Source: Cerrena zonata (Eukaryota; Basidiomycota; Agaricomycetes; Polyporales; Cerrenaceae). From it: a stretch of 64,000 nt of DNA. Positions 21,855 through 33,000 of the stretch are shown one piece after another. The stretch covers positions 62,001 to 126,000 of the forward strand of contig JASBNA010000029.1 of assembly GCA_038087015.1 (NCBI GenBank), written 5' to 3'. Under the pieces are notes generated by a model. It saw only the letters and a program-made list of their open reading frames with translations, was not told the DNA's origin and made no database searches. Numbering within the stretch: position 1 is the stretch's first letter; each line of letters starts with the position of its first letter. Made by a program: the position numbers and the translations under genes.

Positions 21855-23970
21855 TCAGAAATCCCCGAGATCGATCTCGACAGAGTCCAATACGCTTGCT
21901 TCGAAGCTGTTCTTGAGACCAGAAGAAGATTTGGGAGGGGGTGTAGAAGTAGAAACAGTAGTGGCAGATGCGGGTAACATAGGCGAGACACTCCGTGTGA
22001 GGTCACCTTTTGGTGTTGAGATTCCTGGTGTCCCAGGTCTAGAGGGAAGGGAGAAACAAGAAGGATTTCGTTAGATGCAGTTCCGGAAGACAGGATCCCA
22101 GTGAAGGGAAATAGTCAAAGACATACCTCGACCCCAACAACCTCGGCGTCGCACTCCCATTAGCCATCGCCAACTTCCTCTCCCTCCTCTTCTTCTCCTC
22201 CCTCGCTGCAATATTCTTCAACGTCTCCGCATTCGCCCTCCTATTCCTCTCATTCACCTTCGCCAACAAATCCTCCACACTGCTCTCCTCCCTCCTCCCC
22301 TTCCTCTCACTCTCAATCGTCAAATCAAGTTCGGCAATCCGCTCATCGAGTTGTTTGACTTCCTCTTGATCTTGACGTCGGTAGGCGAGTGTACGTGCTT
22401 GAGCGAGCCGGGAACGTTCCATGGTGAGAGCTGTACCTGTCAGTTTGTTGGAAGCGAGTTGGGATTTCCGGAGCAGGATCGCGTTGATGTCGCTCTGCAA
22501 AGGGGGGAAATGAGACAACAATAAACTGCTAAGAGATGGAATTCACTAACCTCAGTCATAGGCTGAGTGCTCAACTTATGCAACTGCTCAGCCTTCTTCT
22601 CCAGTTGCCGTTTCGTAGGTACTTTAAGCTTCTCAGCTTCGTACACACGAACCAGTCGATCGTATTCACGTTCGCTGAAAGAAGCGTTTGAGACTTTGTC
22701 CATGGACCATGTTCGTACGGCGCTCCCGTGTCTCAGTTCGAGAACTTGGTTGACAGTACGCTCGTTGATCTTGTAAGGTTTGACCAGGTTCGCTCCGAGA
22801 TCTGGCGAGAGTAGAAGTTTAAGTATGTGAAGGATATTTGAGAGGGGGAAGCGAGAATACGTACTGACAACTTCACATACTCGGTATATCGGCTGTTGCT
22901 GCTCGTCTTGACCAATAAGGTACCTCACCCAAGCACCTGTAATGACACACAGAGTTAATATATACACACAAAAGACAACCATCTAATGTAATTCATACCT
23001 TTCACATAATCCTCAAACCACGGCGCAAGGCAGAACTTGGCCAACATATCTCTCGTCAACCTGACAGTCTCCAAGTCCGCCATGGTCATAGGCTCATCCA
23101 CAGCGGGGGAGTCCTTGCCATATATCCGATTGAGACGTTCTTCCTCTTCATCCATTTTAGTGACTTGGCCATCTTCGTCCTCCTCATCGGAAGTTTCCAT
23201 GTCCATGGGTGACGAGGAGCGTTCGCGTTTCGGTGAGTCCGCTCTCGACTATGAGGACGATTGCGCATTAGATGCTGGAGTATAATAAGGGATGGAGATG
23301 AATATGACTCACGCGTTTCCGTTCGTCTTTCGCTTTCCGTCTGGCTTTGAGTTCATCTAGCTTTCGCGTCTTCTCTTTTGTGGCACCGCGTTGGGTATGT
23401 TGTCCTACAAATTGTTAGTCTCCTCGAAGAGGGAACGAGCAAGAAGAGAAACATACGTTTCGCACTCTTTGATACAGTATCGTCTTTTCTCCCACTCTGG
23501 TCTTTCACCATCTGGTCAAGCTGGCTCCGCATCTTGATTCGTTGCATCTCTTCCTGACGCTGTGCGAGGATATCCTCTCGTTCAATCTCAGACAATCCCA
23601 GAAGTCTAATTCACATCAAGTTCCCATTCAATACCCCAATCCCCCCACAGCAGCAGAACGGAGGGGGACACGTACCTCTCTCGATCCTCCTCATCAATAT
23701 ACTTCCCCTCAATGGGGTACGGATTCGACTCTGCACTATCCTCCTCACTCTCCGGTTCATCCCCCTGCTCCGAGTCCGAGCCCATACTACATTCCCAAGT
23801 ATAAACATCCACATCCGAACATATACAAGAAATTCCCGAAAGGAAAAAGCTCACTCGGCTTTACGACGTTTGGAAGACTTGGACTGAGCTTGGCGCTTTC
23901 TGCGTTTCTTCTCGGTGGCCCCGGCGAGCTCGAGGAGCTCGTCAGAGAAGTCGCCTTCCGAGTCGGACAT
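21855..23970 (-). CDS. RTF1: RNA polymerase-associated protein RTF1 (Plus3 domain)
   Basis: Subunit or partner of the PAF1 complex, which travels with RNA polymerase II and promotes histone H2B ubiquitination and H3 methylation. It starts with MSDSEGDFSDELLELAG at 23970 and has several introns. The N-terminal part is acidic and basic in blocks (KKRRKRQAQSKSSKRRKAE; PESEEDSAESNPYPIEGKYI; LGLSEIEREDILAQRQEEMQ), as in all RTF1 proteins. The Plus3 domain follows: TMADLETVRLTRDMLAKFCL, FEDYVKGAWVRYLIG, PIYRVCEVV, YKINERTVNQVLELRHGS and SNASFSEREYDRLVRVYEA. A coiled C-terminal region (LAYRRQDQEEVKQLDERIAE) leads to a Ser/Pro tail ending SVEIDLGDF. It diverges from SOF1 with about 370 bp between start codons. 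Confidence 0.94.
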
Positions 23971-24340
23971 GGTGTATTGAAGTTGTGGATTGAAGTTGGT
24001 GGGGGGTAGAGTTGGTTGGTGGGGGGGAGAGGAAGAGGAGAGGTGGCAGTCCGACAGACGTTCCCTCCAGTCTGAGTTCAGTCTGCTTCAGGGTGTGACG
24101 TCTATTGTGACGATTGTCATTCAGTGGGTCACGTTTCCTTTCTCAGAAATTTCACTTTGGCTCTAACCATACCCTTTTAAACACTCCTCAAGTGCTATTT
24201 TACTCTGTCTTTTGCTACGAATTTAACGGCTTTCCTGGCGACCTCACTTTGTACTGAAACTCAGCAACCTCGGTACTCATATCCGGAAAGCTAGTACTCC
24301 TATAAAATATACCGCTCTTACTCTTAGAACGGGAGCAAAA
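23971..24340. promoter_or_regulatory. Shared divergent promoter of RTF1 and SOF1, with a TATA-like element
   Basis: About 370 bp separate the two start codons. TATAAAATAT at 24301-24310 lies 31-40 bp before the SOF1 ATG; its position so close to the start codon implies a very short 5' UTR if it is used. The interval near the RTF1 start is G/T-rich on the plus strand. Sharing a promoter region would allow coordinated expression of a transcription factor and a ribosome-biogenesis factor, which is inference. Confidence 0.5.
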
Positions 24341-26053
24341 ATGGTGGTATGTCGCAGAACTTGCATCCTAACATTCTCCAAAACCTAACTGATCCCATAA
24401 AGAAAATATCTGTACTCCAACATGCACCCTCAACACACCTCCCCGCCCGACCAGGCGACCCCACACCAACTTCCCGAAATCTCGATCCACTCATGCATCC
24501 GTTCGCCAGAGCACGAGAACGTACTCGTGCACTCAACGCAGTCAAGTTAGAGCGTATCTTTGCCAAACCATTTATTGCAGCCTTGGAAGGCCATGTTGAT
24601 GCAGTGGAGACTATGGCGAAGAAGCCGGGGTCGTTGAATGTGGTTGCTAGCGGTAGTTGGGATGGTGGTAAGTGTTAACTACTTTTTGGCGGATAAAACT
24701 ATGATCGTATGTGCTAATCGATAACTTTTCCTGTTAAATTCAATAGGTGTTGTTGTACATGATATTTCGTTTAGGAAACATATCCTGAAGGTGCCTGAAG
24801 CACACAAGGGCAAAATTACTGGGTTGTGCTTTGCCGACGAGGATCGGCTGCTGAGTTGTGGCGTTGATCGAAACATCAAATTATGGGATACACGACAAGT
24901 GGATGAAAATGGTGCAGGTCCCTCCAAGGTATGTAAACAAGCTTGATTTCTCGTTATATTTGACTTACGATCTCCAATAGCCTCTAAGCATCTTCCCGGG
25001 AAAAACTTCCTTCAAGTACGTTCCTCCAAACTAAATCATATAATCTCACTAACCTCCCCTCCAGCTCAATAGACCACCACCGAACAGACCCCCTCTTCGC
25101 AACCGCCTCCAACATCGTTCAAATCTGGGACGAAACCAAATCTTCCGCAATCTCCAACCTCTCCTTCCCCACATCCACCGAAACGATCACCTCCGTCCGC
25201 TTCAACGCCTCCGAACCCTCCGTCCTCGCATCCATCGGTACAGACCGAACATTCACCCTCTACGACATCCGCACAGGCAAAGCCGAACGTCGAATCATCA
25301 TGCAAATGCGTTCAAACTCCCTTGCGTGGTCCCCGACGTTCCCTACGAGTATTCTGTTAGCTTCGGAAGATCATAATTTGTATACGTTTGATATTCGGAG
25401 TTTGAAGACCCCGAGTCAGATTTATAAGGCGCATGTGGCGGCGGTGATGACGTGTGATTGGAGTCCGACGGGACATATGTTCGTTTCTGGAGGATGGGAT
25501 AGGACGGTGAGGATTTGGCAGGAAGGGAAGGGGACTCAGCCGGAGGTGTATCATACGAAGCGTATGCAGAGGTCGGTCTTTATTTTATTCCCGTCATTGA
25601 TATACGCCTTAATACTTCTGGACATCTAGGGTGATGAGCACGCTGTTCACTTCTGATGCAAAATACGTCCTGAGTGGTTCAGACGATGGAAATGTCCGAA
25701 TATGGAAAGCGAAAGCACACGAAAAGCTGGGTATTCTCGATTCGAGAGAACGTGCTGCTATCGAATACCGGGAGAGTCTCAAACAAAAGTGGAAAGCAGA
25801 TGCCCAAGTCAGCAAGGTGTCGCGGTATGTCTCCAAGTCCCCGCTCATATCAATGATATGCCTAATACTTTACTGTTTCGTTTCATACAGAACGCGGCAT
25901 CTGCCAAGACCCGTCTACAAGGCTGGACAGCTCAAGTCGACGATGCTGGAGGCACAACGAGTCAAGGAAGAGCGAAGGCGGAAGCATACACGTGCAGGAG
26001 AGTCGAAGCCAAAAGCGGAGAAGAGGACGGTTGTTATTACCGAGCAAACATAG
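24341..26053 (+). CDS. SOF1: SOF1/DCAF13-like WD40 protein of 18S rRNA processing
   Basis: Component of the small-subunit processome in the nucleolus (DCAF13 in animals). I place the start at 24341: a 6-nt first exon (ATGGTG), a 56-nt intron 24347-24402, then AAAATATCT, giving MVKISVLQHAPSTHLPARPG, which fits the family N terminus. A downstream ATG at 24349 would give an atypical N terminus. Next come LHPFARARERTRALNAVKLER-type sequence (here MHPFARARERTRALNAVKLE) and WD40 blades: VVASGSWDG, LSCGVDRNIKLWDTR, FATASNIVQIWDE, LASIGTDRTFTLYDIR, LASEDHNLYTFDIR, FVSGGWDRTVRIWQE and LSGSDDGNVRIWKAKAHEKL. The C-terminal Sof1-like domain follows: YRESLKQKWKADAQVSKV, RHLPRPVYKA and a basic tail ending TVVITEQT. 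Stop at 26051-26053. Confidence 0.93.
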
Positions 26054-26430
26054 TGTCGGTCTGTCCCCATCGAGTACCTTTCCTTCTTGTCACGCATCTT
26101 TTCTTCTTCCGCCGCCTTGCTATGACACTATTGTCTATCTCATTGCCACTTCTCTACTCAAACTCCGCTCTTATTACTGTACACCTTCCTCTTTGGTAAG
26201 CGGGAAGGTCAGTATATTACCCAACATGGTAAGTACCATTTCTTTTGAGTTGGAGAGTGACAGGCTTCCCTGCCTTGGATGACCGACCTTTACATGTTGA
26301 TTGGTCCGCTTACCTTAAACGTCCCATCAAAAAGCACGTCCCCCCTCGACTGCCAGTAAAGTACCAGGTCATCTCCCCCTAAGTCCCTTCTTCCCCTCTT
26401 CTGCCCTCTCACCCCATAATCAGCTCCAAA
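26054..26430. other. Intergenic region between SOF1 and the peroxidase gene
   Basis: About 375 bp of pyrimidine-rich sequence. It should contain the SOF1 3' end and the promoter of the peroxidase gene. No open frame with support and no clear TATA element. Confidence 0.4.
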
Positions 26431-27497
26431 ATGGGTGACTCCTTCGCAATGCTTGCGACCATCCGTATCCTCCTCGGATTGTTCTCTATCTTGAAAGATG
26501 TACTCACAAACACGGTGGTGATTATCATCGACACGGGTTTGGCTATTTATAACGCTCTCGCACCAAAACGGCCAGCGAATGCTGTCACTCCCCATGGGGC
26601 CCCCGGTGCGGGAGGCTTGTGGCCTACTTTTGAACCTGCAAGGGAGGGTGATAGTAGATGTTCGTGTCCTGCTTTGAACGCTATGGCGAATCATGGTAAG
26701 CGTGTCTTCCTCGCGTGTTTGGGTTTATCCTTTGATACTAATGGAATGTAACGATAAGGTATCCTTCCTCACTCTGGAAAAGGTATTGCATTCAAGGATC
26801 TTAGTGAACATATCCGGAATACATACAACTTCTCGCCAACGTTCTGTTTCTTCGTGCCAAACTATATTGCCGGTGTTTTGCGTCGCGACTATTGGTCGGA
26901 TTCGTTTGATTTGGCTGATATTGACGTGCACAATGGTATAGAACATGATGCTTCATTGACTCGTAAGTTTTCGTTCATATTTTCTTCGCATTCTTTCGAC
27001 ATCATTGAACTCTGTTTTTAGGCGAGGACAGTGTCTTCGTTCGGGATCAAGGCAAACCGGCCAAGAAACTCATTGAGGAACTCCTCATGAGTGGTACAGG
27101 TCCTGGCGGAAACCTCACTGCCGCCGACCTCTCTCGTATTGCCGGAAAACGTCGCGCCGAATCAAAAGTGAACAACCTGCAGTACAGTCTATCGTTTATC
27201 CACAAATTCTTCAGCAGTGCCAAGTATGTCTTTTAATCCTAATTTTATATTCATGGTCGTCGTGTACTAATCCTTTACGCGTCTAGCTCTTCCACGCTCA
27301 TAACCATATTCGGAGGACAAGTGAAAGACCTACGACCTTTCCTCCTCGAAGAACGTATCCCCGACGGCTGGCAATCCCACGTCAGGACACCATTCGGACT
27401 GACGATGGCTGCATTCAACCCGGTGGTGATGAGTGTCGAATTGGGTATCAAGGAGGAGTTACCTGCGGCCTTTGCTGAAGTCAACAAGGTTGATTGA
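26431..27497 (+). CDS. Heme-thiolate peroxidase (chloroperoxidase/unspecific peroxygenase family)
   Basis: Four exons (26431-26695, 26759-26962, 27022-27223, 27287-27497) join in frame to 293 residues. The heme ligand is Cys79 in SCPALNAMANHG, the family's CP-A-L-N motif. The acid-base/magnesium region is Glu150-His151-Asp152 (IEHDASLTRED). EHD is the form of the short group, whereas long peroxygenases have EGD. Other family landmarks are LPHSGKGIAFKDL, NYIAGVLRRDYW and the C-terminal RIPDGWQSH. The N terminus is unusual for a secreted peroxygenase: residues 5-45 form a long hydrophobic stretch (LGLFSILKDVLTNTVVIIID) without an obvious cleavage site, suggesting a membrane anchor or intracellular form. 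The family oxygenates unactivated hydrocarbons with hydrogen peroxide or halogenates; the substrate here is unknown. It converges on the thaumatin-like gene. Confidence 0.92.
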
Positions 27498-28090
27498 TTA
27501 AATAAAATGATGATATAGTTCATCTTCATACTTTCCGATGTTTTTCTGCTTCGTAATGGATGCTTGCCATATTTCCATCGAATATGCTGAATGCTTGTAT
27601 CTGTGATACTCTCTCGCCCAAATGAGAACTTGAACACGGAAGCTATCGGTTGAAAGGTGGCCTGCTAACACTAACCTAACTTTCACTGACAGTCTGAATA
27701 CACGTTGCTGAGATCTTCCCGCGCATTGTCGTAATGCCCAGGTCACCAGGTGGGTTCTTCTATCTCTTAGATGAAGACAGCGTTCCAGACGTCAACGTCT
27801 CATCCATACAGTCCTGTTTGCGTTCAAACTTTGGAACGACCCGTTTCAATTATTGTTCTCCAGCGTTTGCAGCAATGAGGAACTCTCGCGGAGAGGCAGC
27901 TGCCGCGGATAGACGCACAGTCAGATCGTTTCGTCATCGTGTTATAATTTAAATGCTCAAAAGCATTTCTTCAACTGCACCAATCACCATTTCACTACCA
28001 AAAGAAGGTAATCTACACCATGCACAATTTACACCATCCTACACCGTCTACTGTATCGCTAACACCAACACCCAATTTGACCCAACCCTT
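27498..28090. other. Convergent 3' intergenic region
   Basis: About 590 bp between the peroxidase gene and the thaumatin-like gene. A 72-codon frame at 27734-27952 has neither family support nor splice context, and I treat it as chance. Otherwise nothing recognised. Confidence 0.45.
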
Positions 28091-29379
28091 CAAGGACAGA
28101 AAGTGACAGTGTAATCAGCTGCACGGCCGGAATCGCAAGTCCAGAGCGCCGTGCCAGAGCCCTCGTCGAAAGCGTATGCATAAGCGTTGGGACAGTTGTT
28201 CTCTGCGATGATCAATAAGTTGTTTGTCCAACCAGTAAGGGATGATTCTCGATACTTACTGAAGTAAGAGTAGAATTGAACACCGGAAGGAGGGCATGTG
28301 GCCGCCGTGTTGTGACTTCCGCTGCAGCAGTTTGCAGAGTTACCTGTGTTATTTCGAATACAGGATACATAAGCCTAGTACTGAATGGAGGTATCGGAGA
28401 TGACATACCTGGGTTGGGATCGACTAAACATGCACTCTTGCAGCCAACCGGGGTGCCATTGCCGTCGAATGGGCCCTTGAGCTGAGAAGGACCTGTGATC
28501 CCAGGTTAGCACATAATTAACCGTCATGTAATAATATCGCTTCTCGTACAGTTTGGGTTGAGGTCGACAGGACAATCAGCGACATGACAGCCTTTGTTGT
28601 TATCAATACGCATGGGGAGATTGTATCCATCGACCAAAGAGACTATAGAAGAATTCCGATTCAATATTCTTTAAACACTCTAGGCTAGTTTAGCTAACGT
28701 ACCGTCATAGAAATCTTTGTTTCCGGAGCCCTGGAATGTAAATTCGGCAAGGGTAACGGGTGGGACACCCTAGAGAACCATTATGTCAGTCATCAACACT
28801 ATGAGAGGGGAGAAGATGATTTACGGTTCCGGTGCGTGGGTCACAGTGAAGACCTCCGTTGCAGCCTCCGTCAGCGCATTGGGTTCCTGGGTTGGGGTCG
28901 TTGAAGTTGCAGTTGCGACGGCCCTAGAGGTAGGTGGGTATTTAATGTCAAGATCATTTCATGCTTCAAACAAATAATTGAACTGACCCAGATACGTCCA
29001 GCCTTCCAGTTGTTCGGAACACTGAAACTGACTTGGGTGTGTGCGTTAGCTTGCCAACTGTGTCGGAGACAGTGTCAGTAAATAGGGTTCTTGGATCTCA
29101 ATTGGAAACGTACCCCGTCTCGTGGTTAGGAACGGCACTCCCAGCATTGAGGTCGGTAAACATCTACATTACGATGCGTTCAGGAAAAGAATATTATAAG
29201 GTGGCACTACTTACGGCTGGCCTATGAACGAGTTCAAGTCGTGTTAATAGGTTTGCCAACAATATTTCAATGAATACACACCATATAGTGAAAGGACAAT
29301 TATTCTTGACCGTGATTGTTCTAGCAGAAGCAAAGCCTGCCATCGCAAGAGGGACAAGTGTGGCCAAAGTGAATTTCAT
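28091..29379 (-). CDS. Secreted thaumatin-like protein (GH152 type)
   Basis: Secreted disulfide-rich protein of the thaumatin family; fungal members can bind or cut beta-1,3-glucan and are linked to cell-wall remodelling and fruiting. The start is ATG at 29379: MKFTLATLVPLAMAGFASA is a clear signal peptide, followed by the family opening RTITVKNNCPFTIW. Later exons give FSVPNNWKAGRIWGRRNCNF, then QCADGGCNGGLHCD, PPVTLAEFTF, the family string KDFYDVSLVDGYNLPMRI, many paired cysteines (CHVADCPVDLNPNCPSQL; CKSACLVD; NCCSG) and the ending TCDSGRAADYTVTFCP (TGA 28091). The acidic cleft residues expected for glucanase activity (Glu in AEFTF, Asp in YDVSLVDG) are visible. At least six short introns. 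A TATA-like TATAAATAC (minus strand, 29462-29454) lies about 75 bp upstream of the start. Confidence 0.93.
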
Positions 29380-29453
29380 GGTGATCAAGTGTAACTTGTT
29401 GTAAAAGCGTCCAGGAGTTGGGTTGCTTGGTTTTCTTCCGTTAATCCTCGTCA

Positions 29454-29462
29454 GTATTTATA
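29454..29462 (-). promoter_or_regulatory. TATA-like element of the thaumatin-like gene
   Basis: On the minus strand the sequence reads TATAAATAC, about 75-83 bp before the start codon at 29379, a normal spacing for a fungal core promoter. It is assigned from sequence alone. Confidence 0.45.
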
Positions 29463-30050
29463 CCTTTCTGACCACAGCCATCTGAATTTCTTCTAGACGT
29501 CATTGCATATTAGCTACCAACCATCTTGAGCCAAGACAGGCAGCTCGGAACATAGAGACTTTTGTCATACATCCGGTGTAGAAAGGAATGTTGATGTTAA
29601 GAACTGCCATGCCGGGATGCTAATTGCCTATATTCAACCTAGAAGAGACCGGAAAAGATGTGGCAACAACACTTACACCCTTAGAGCCGTATGTTATACC
29701 AAATGGAGGATGCACTGAAGGAGGACTACATCGAATACTAGTGTCTTTCTTGCGTTGAGAAGCTCATGAAATGCAGGATGCTCCGTACATTGACCAATTC
29801 GTATCGCTTCTGGCTTGTAATTGGACATAGGTTATAGGTTATTTGGATCTAGAACAAATTGGCTGAGCGGGTACTAATGGGGCAATCCAGCGGTCGAAGC
29901 GCTCCGATTCGAAGACGGTCAAAAATCTGATCATAGTACTCGTCAGTAGCGCACTAAAAACCTATGAACCTATTTGAAGCAGAAAGATATGTGAGTGGAT
30001 TTGTTTGCGGCCCTAGAGACAGATGATAATAAACACTGACAAACTGATAA
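29463..30050. other. Intergenic region, no gene seen
   Basis: About 590 bp upstream of the thaumatin-like gene and downstream of the large minus-strand gene. A box A-like word (TGGCTGAGCGGG at 29860-29871) occurs but no complete tRNA can be folded. Nothing else recognised. Confidence 0.4.
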
Positions 30051-33000
30051 TCAAAACTTAATTCGACGAACATCACACAGCAATGAATACCGCCAAGGGA
30101 CGATTCTTATCCTGCGATTCGGAGCGGAACGACCTATGACTTTGTTGCTGTGGACTGGAATTGATTGACCGGGCGCGGGGCTAATACTTACTAGTAAGAC
30201 TTCTGGGTATCATTCTGGTAGACTCCTGTTTGGCGTTGTTTGTATTATCCGCATCTTGGTCTCCCAGATTGATCTGAAAAAGATCAACATCACCTCCGTT
30301 ACGGTAAGCATCTACAATCCAACATTGGGTACATTCAATGCTTGTATAGATCCCGTGTAATAGATTATCTCAACTCAACGAGTTTAGTTATCACAAAAAG
30401 TAAGGATAGCACTCACGAGTAAACATCTTGCCACCGCTGTGGATTCTTCGAGTTAGTTGTTGAACCAGCTTGATCGCTTTGGACGTATGTGTACTGATCG
30501 CTTGTATGGATGATAGAGCTGCCCTCCTTCAAGTCCGTAGTAATCTGGAGCTGTTGCGTCGACCGATGTAGGTTTGAGCAGGGTGGAAGACGAGGTACCT
30601 GAAAACACACGCACATGTGCTCACCCTCTCTTCCAAGTCAATTCCATAAAGAGGACACATAACTACCCACATGCCGGCAATAAATCTAGATCGCTTATTC
30701 AAAACCTACTCACACAATTGACATTTTCTAGCCACGTACTCACGCTCTTCTTCTCGGGACCGCTCATCTCGAGGCGGCACATCCCTGTTGTTTTCTTCTG
30801 GAATTTCAACAACTTGTGCGTACTTATTCCGCGATATCATATCTTGTGGGTGCTATCGAACGACTCATCCACCTGGACCTTGTGTAAACTGATCAGATCT
30901 GACTGTTTTAGTAGCTTCCGACAGGTTGAAATAAGGCAGCCAAAAAATGATGTATACCAATGCTCCCAGTCGAAGTTGGGAACAGTCCTGCTGTAAATTG
31001 TGTTGTCATAATCTGAGGCTCTCCTCTTCGGTATGTACCCCTTTTGATCCAACTCTGTAATGGTCTTACAAGTAAAGACCTTATATGCCGCGCGAAGACC
31101 GTCAGCGACGTGCTGTTTGACGCTATTGTAACGATATGACCCATCACACCTATAGACAATTCAGTACATGAACGATAAATCGATAGCTGCAATGACGAAA
31201 TAGTACTTACGCACTCGCCAACTTCATCGCAAGGCCATCGATGTCGAACAAGTTCTCCTGGGGCTTATCTTTTGGTCGCACCTCCTTTACTTGGTCCCAC
31301 ACCCTCTCCGCGTCTTCTCTAACTTCCCAGTTGTCCAGCATCTCTAACCAATGAAGAATTCCCTCCTTCAAATCTGGCGCTGTCCTCTTTTTCTGCTCTT
31401 TGTAATCGCTGTCTGCTGTGTCGTAGCCTTTCAATGGATCTCGCCATTCGCCCCCGAAGTCTCTGCCTTTTGCGATCTCAACAAATGTGTTAAGGATAAT
31501 GTCCCTTCGTTCAACAGCCTTCCTGACGTTTGCGTCGGAGCTTCTCCAGTCTCCTGGTGCTCTGAGGGTAAACTTCTTTCTGTCAATAAAGTCTTGAAGG
31601 TATTCATCATACGCTGTTCAAAAATTGGGGAAGGCATTGTTGACCTCATCTAGAACCCGCTTTTTAGCTTCTTCGAGTCCGGACTTGAGTAGCTCTAGGG
31701 CCTTTGCGCACGATGTAGGTAGATTGCTATCGGCCCAAAATCTAAATATTATCTTCTTGACTTCCAGCGTATCCATGTCTCCGGGGAGAACATCTAAGAG
31801 CGCAGGAAGGTCTTCGGAGGAATCCAATCCGAAAATTTGTACGGCAGTGCGATAATTGGTGGCTACTAGACGATCCTTGTCCTCGAACATCTGCCTACGA
31901 GTAATCCGGAGGAGCCGGTCCTTGATAGTTGGGTCCTCACTGAGGATCTCTTTGTACAACGTGAGTGAAATGCGTTTGTCAAAATTCCGAATACGATCTT
32001 GGTGTCGCTCGTCGAGTAAGAACAAAGCGGCCGCTCTCATATCTTCATTCCAGTGAACGTCCCAATAACCACGTCCTTCATCCATCCGGTTTTCCACTAT
32101 TCCAATTGAACGAAGTAAGTTACATCATCCGAATTGAGAAGAAGTCATTACCGTTTCCTCGTTTCAGGTATTCGTAAACTTCCTCCTCAAATTGAAGACG
32201 CCTGATATCAGCAAGAATCCCGTTGGGTGATCTATGCTTGGATGTCGCCGAGACCAATAGCTCTCTCCATACCCAGGCGATAGATTGCAAAAGGTAGGTG
32301 TTATCTTTGTATACGACATTGCCAATGGTATCACTGATGACTAGAGCGAATTCTATTTCGCAAAACTCAACGCTACATGCAGAAAGCAAAACATTCAGCA
32401 GTTACGAAGGATTCCCGTCATAAAGTGAAGCACAAATACTTACAAAGAGCCACACTTTGTGACCCGTATTATGATGGTCGTGCAAAGTACCAAGCATTTC
32501 TGTACCAAATCCATTTCTAAGCCTTTCTCAACGCCAATCTGCCATAGATGAGGCAACCACTGAAGCACTTCTTTTCCGATCTTCATCATCATCTCCGCTG
32601 ACTATTATGTCAGTACTGAGTAATGATATTTACAAATAATATTGTAATCGATACCTTGTATTTCAGAACTTCGGTGCCAATTACGCTTGCAATGTTTTTC
32701 CAGAGCTTTGACCTGATCATTCAGGCTCTTCTCATGAATATCGTAGTTCACAACGTCTATCAGCAACGCCGTGTCAGCCCCAGCCTCCCACTCAACCAAC
32801 TCGAGAACTCTAATGATCCGTGAACGAGCATCGAGTGACAACTCATCAAGTAAGGGATACAAGTTCCTCTCCAATGCATTTATGAAAACGCTCGTGGGTG
32901 ATTGGGAAGAAATACGATGCAGTATATTGCTGGGTTTTTGGTCTTGAGACATAGCAATTCGTCAATAGTGTTAGGCAGTCCCAAGCTGTTCATAGACACG

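Noticed and set aside
27734..27952. 72-codon plus-strand open frame between convergent genes
   Set aside because: No splice context or recognisable domain, and it sits in shared 3' untranslated sequence.
29860..29914. Possible tRNA: box A-like TGGCTGAGCGGG and a partial box B
   Set aside because: The second box matches poorly (GATTCGAAG) and no 7-bp acceptor stem can be paired around it; at best a decayed or chance match.
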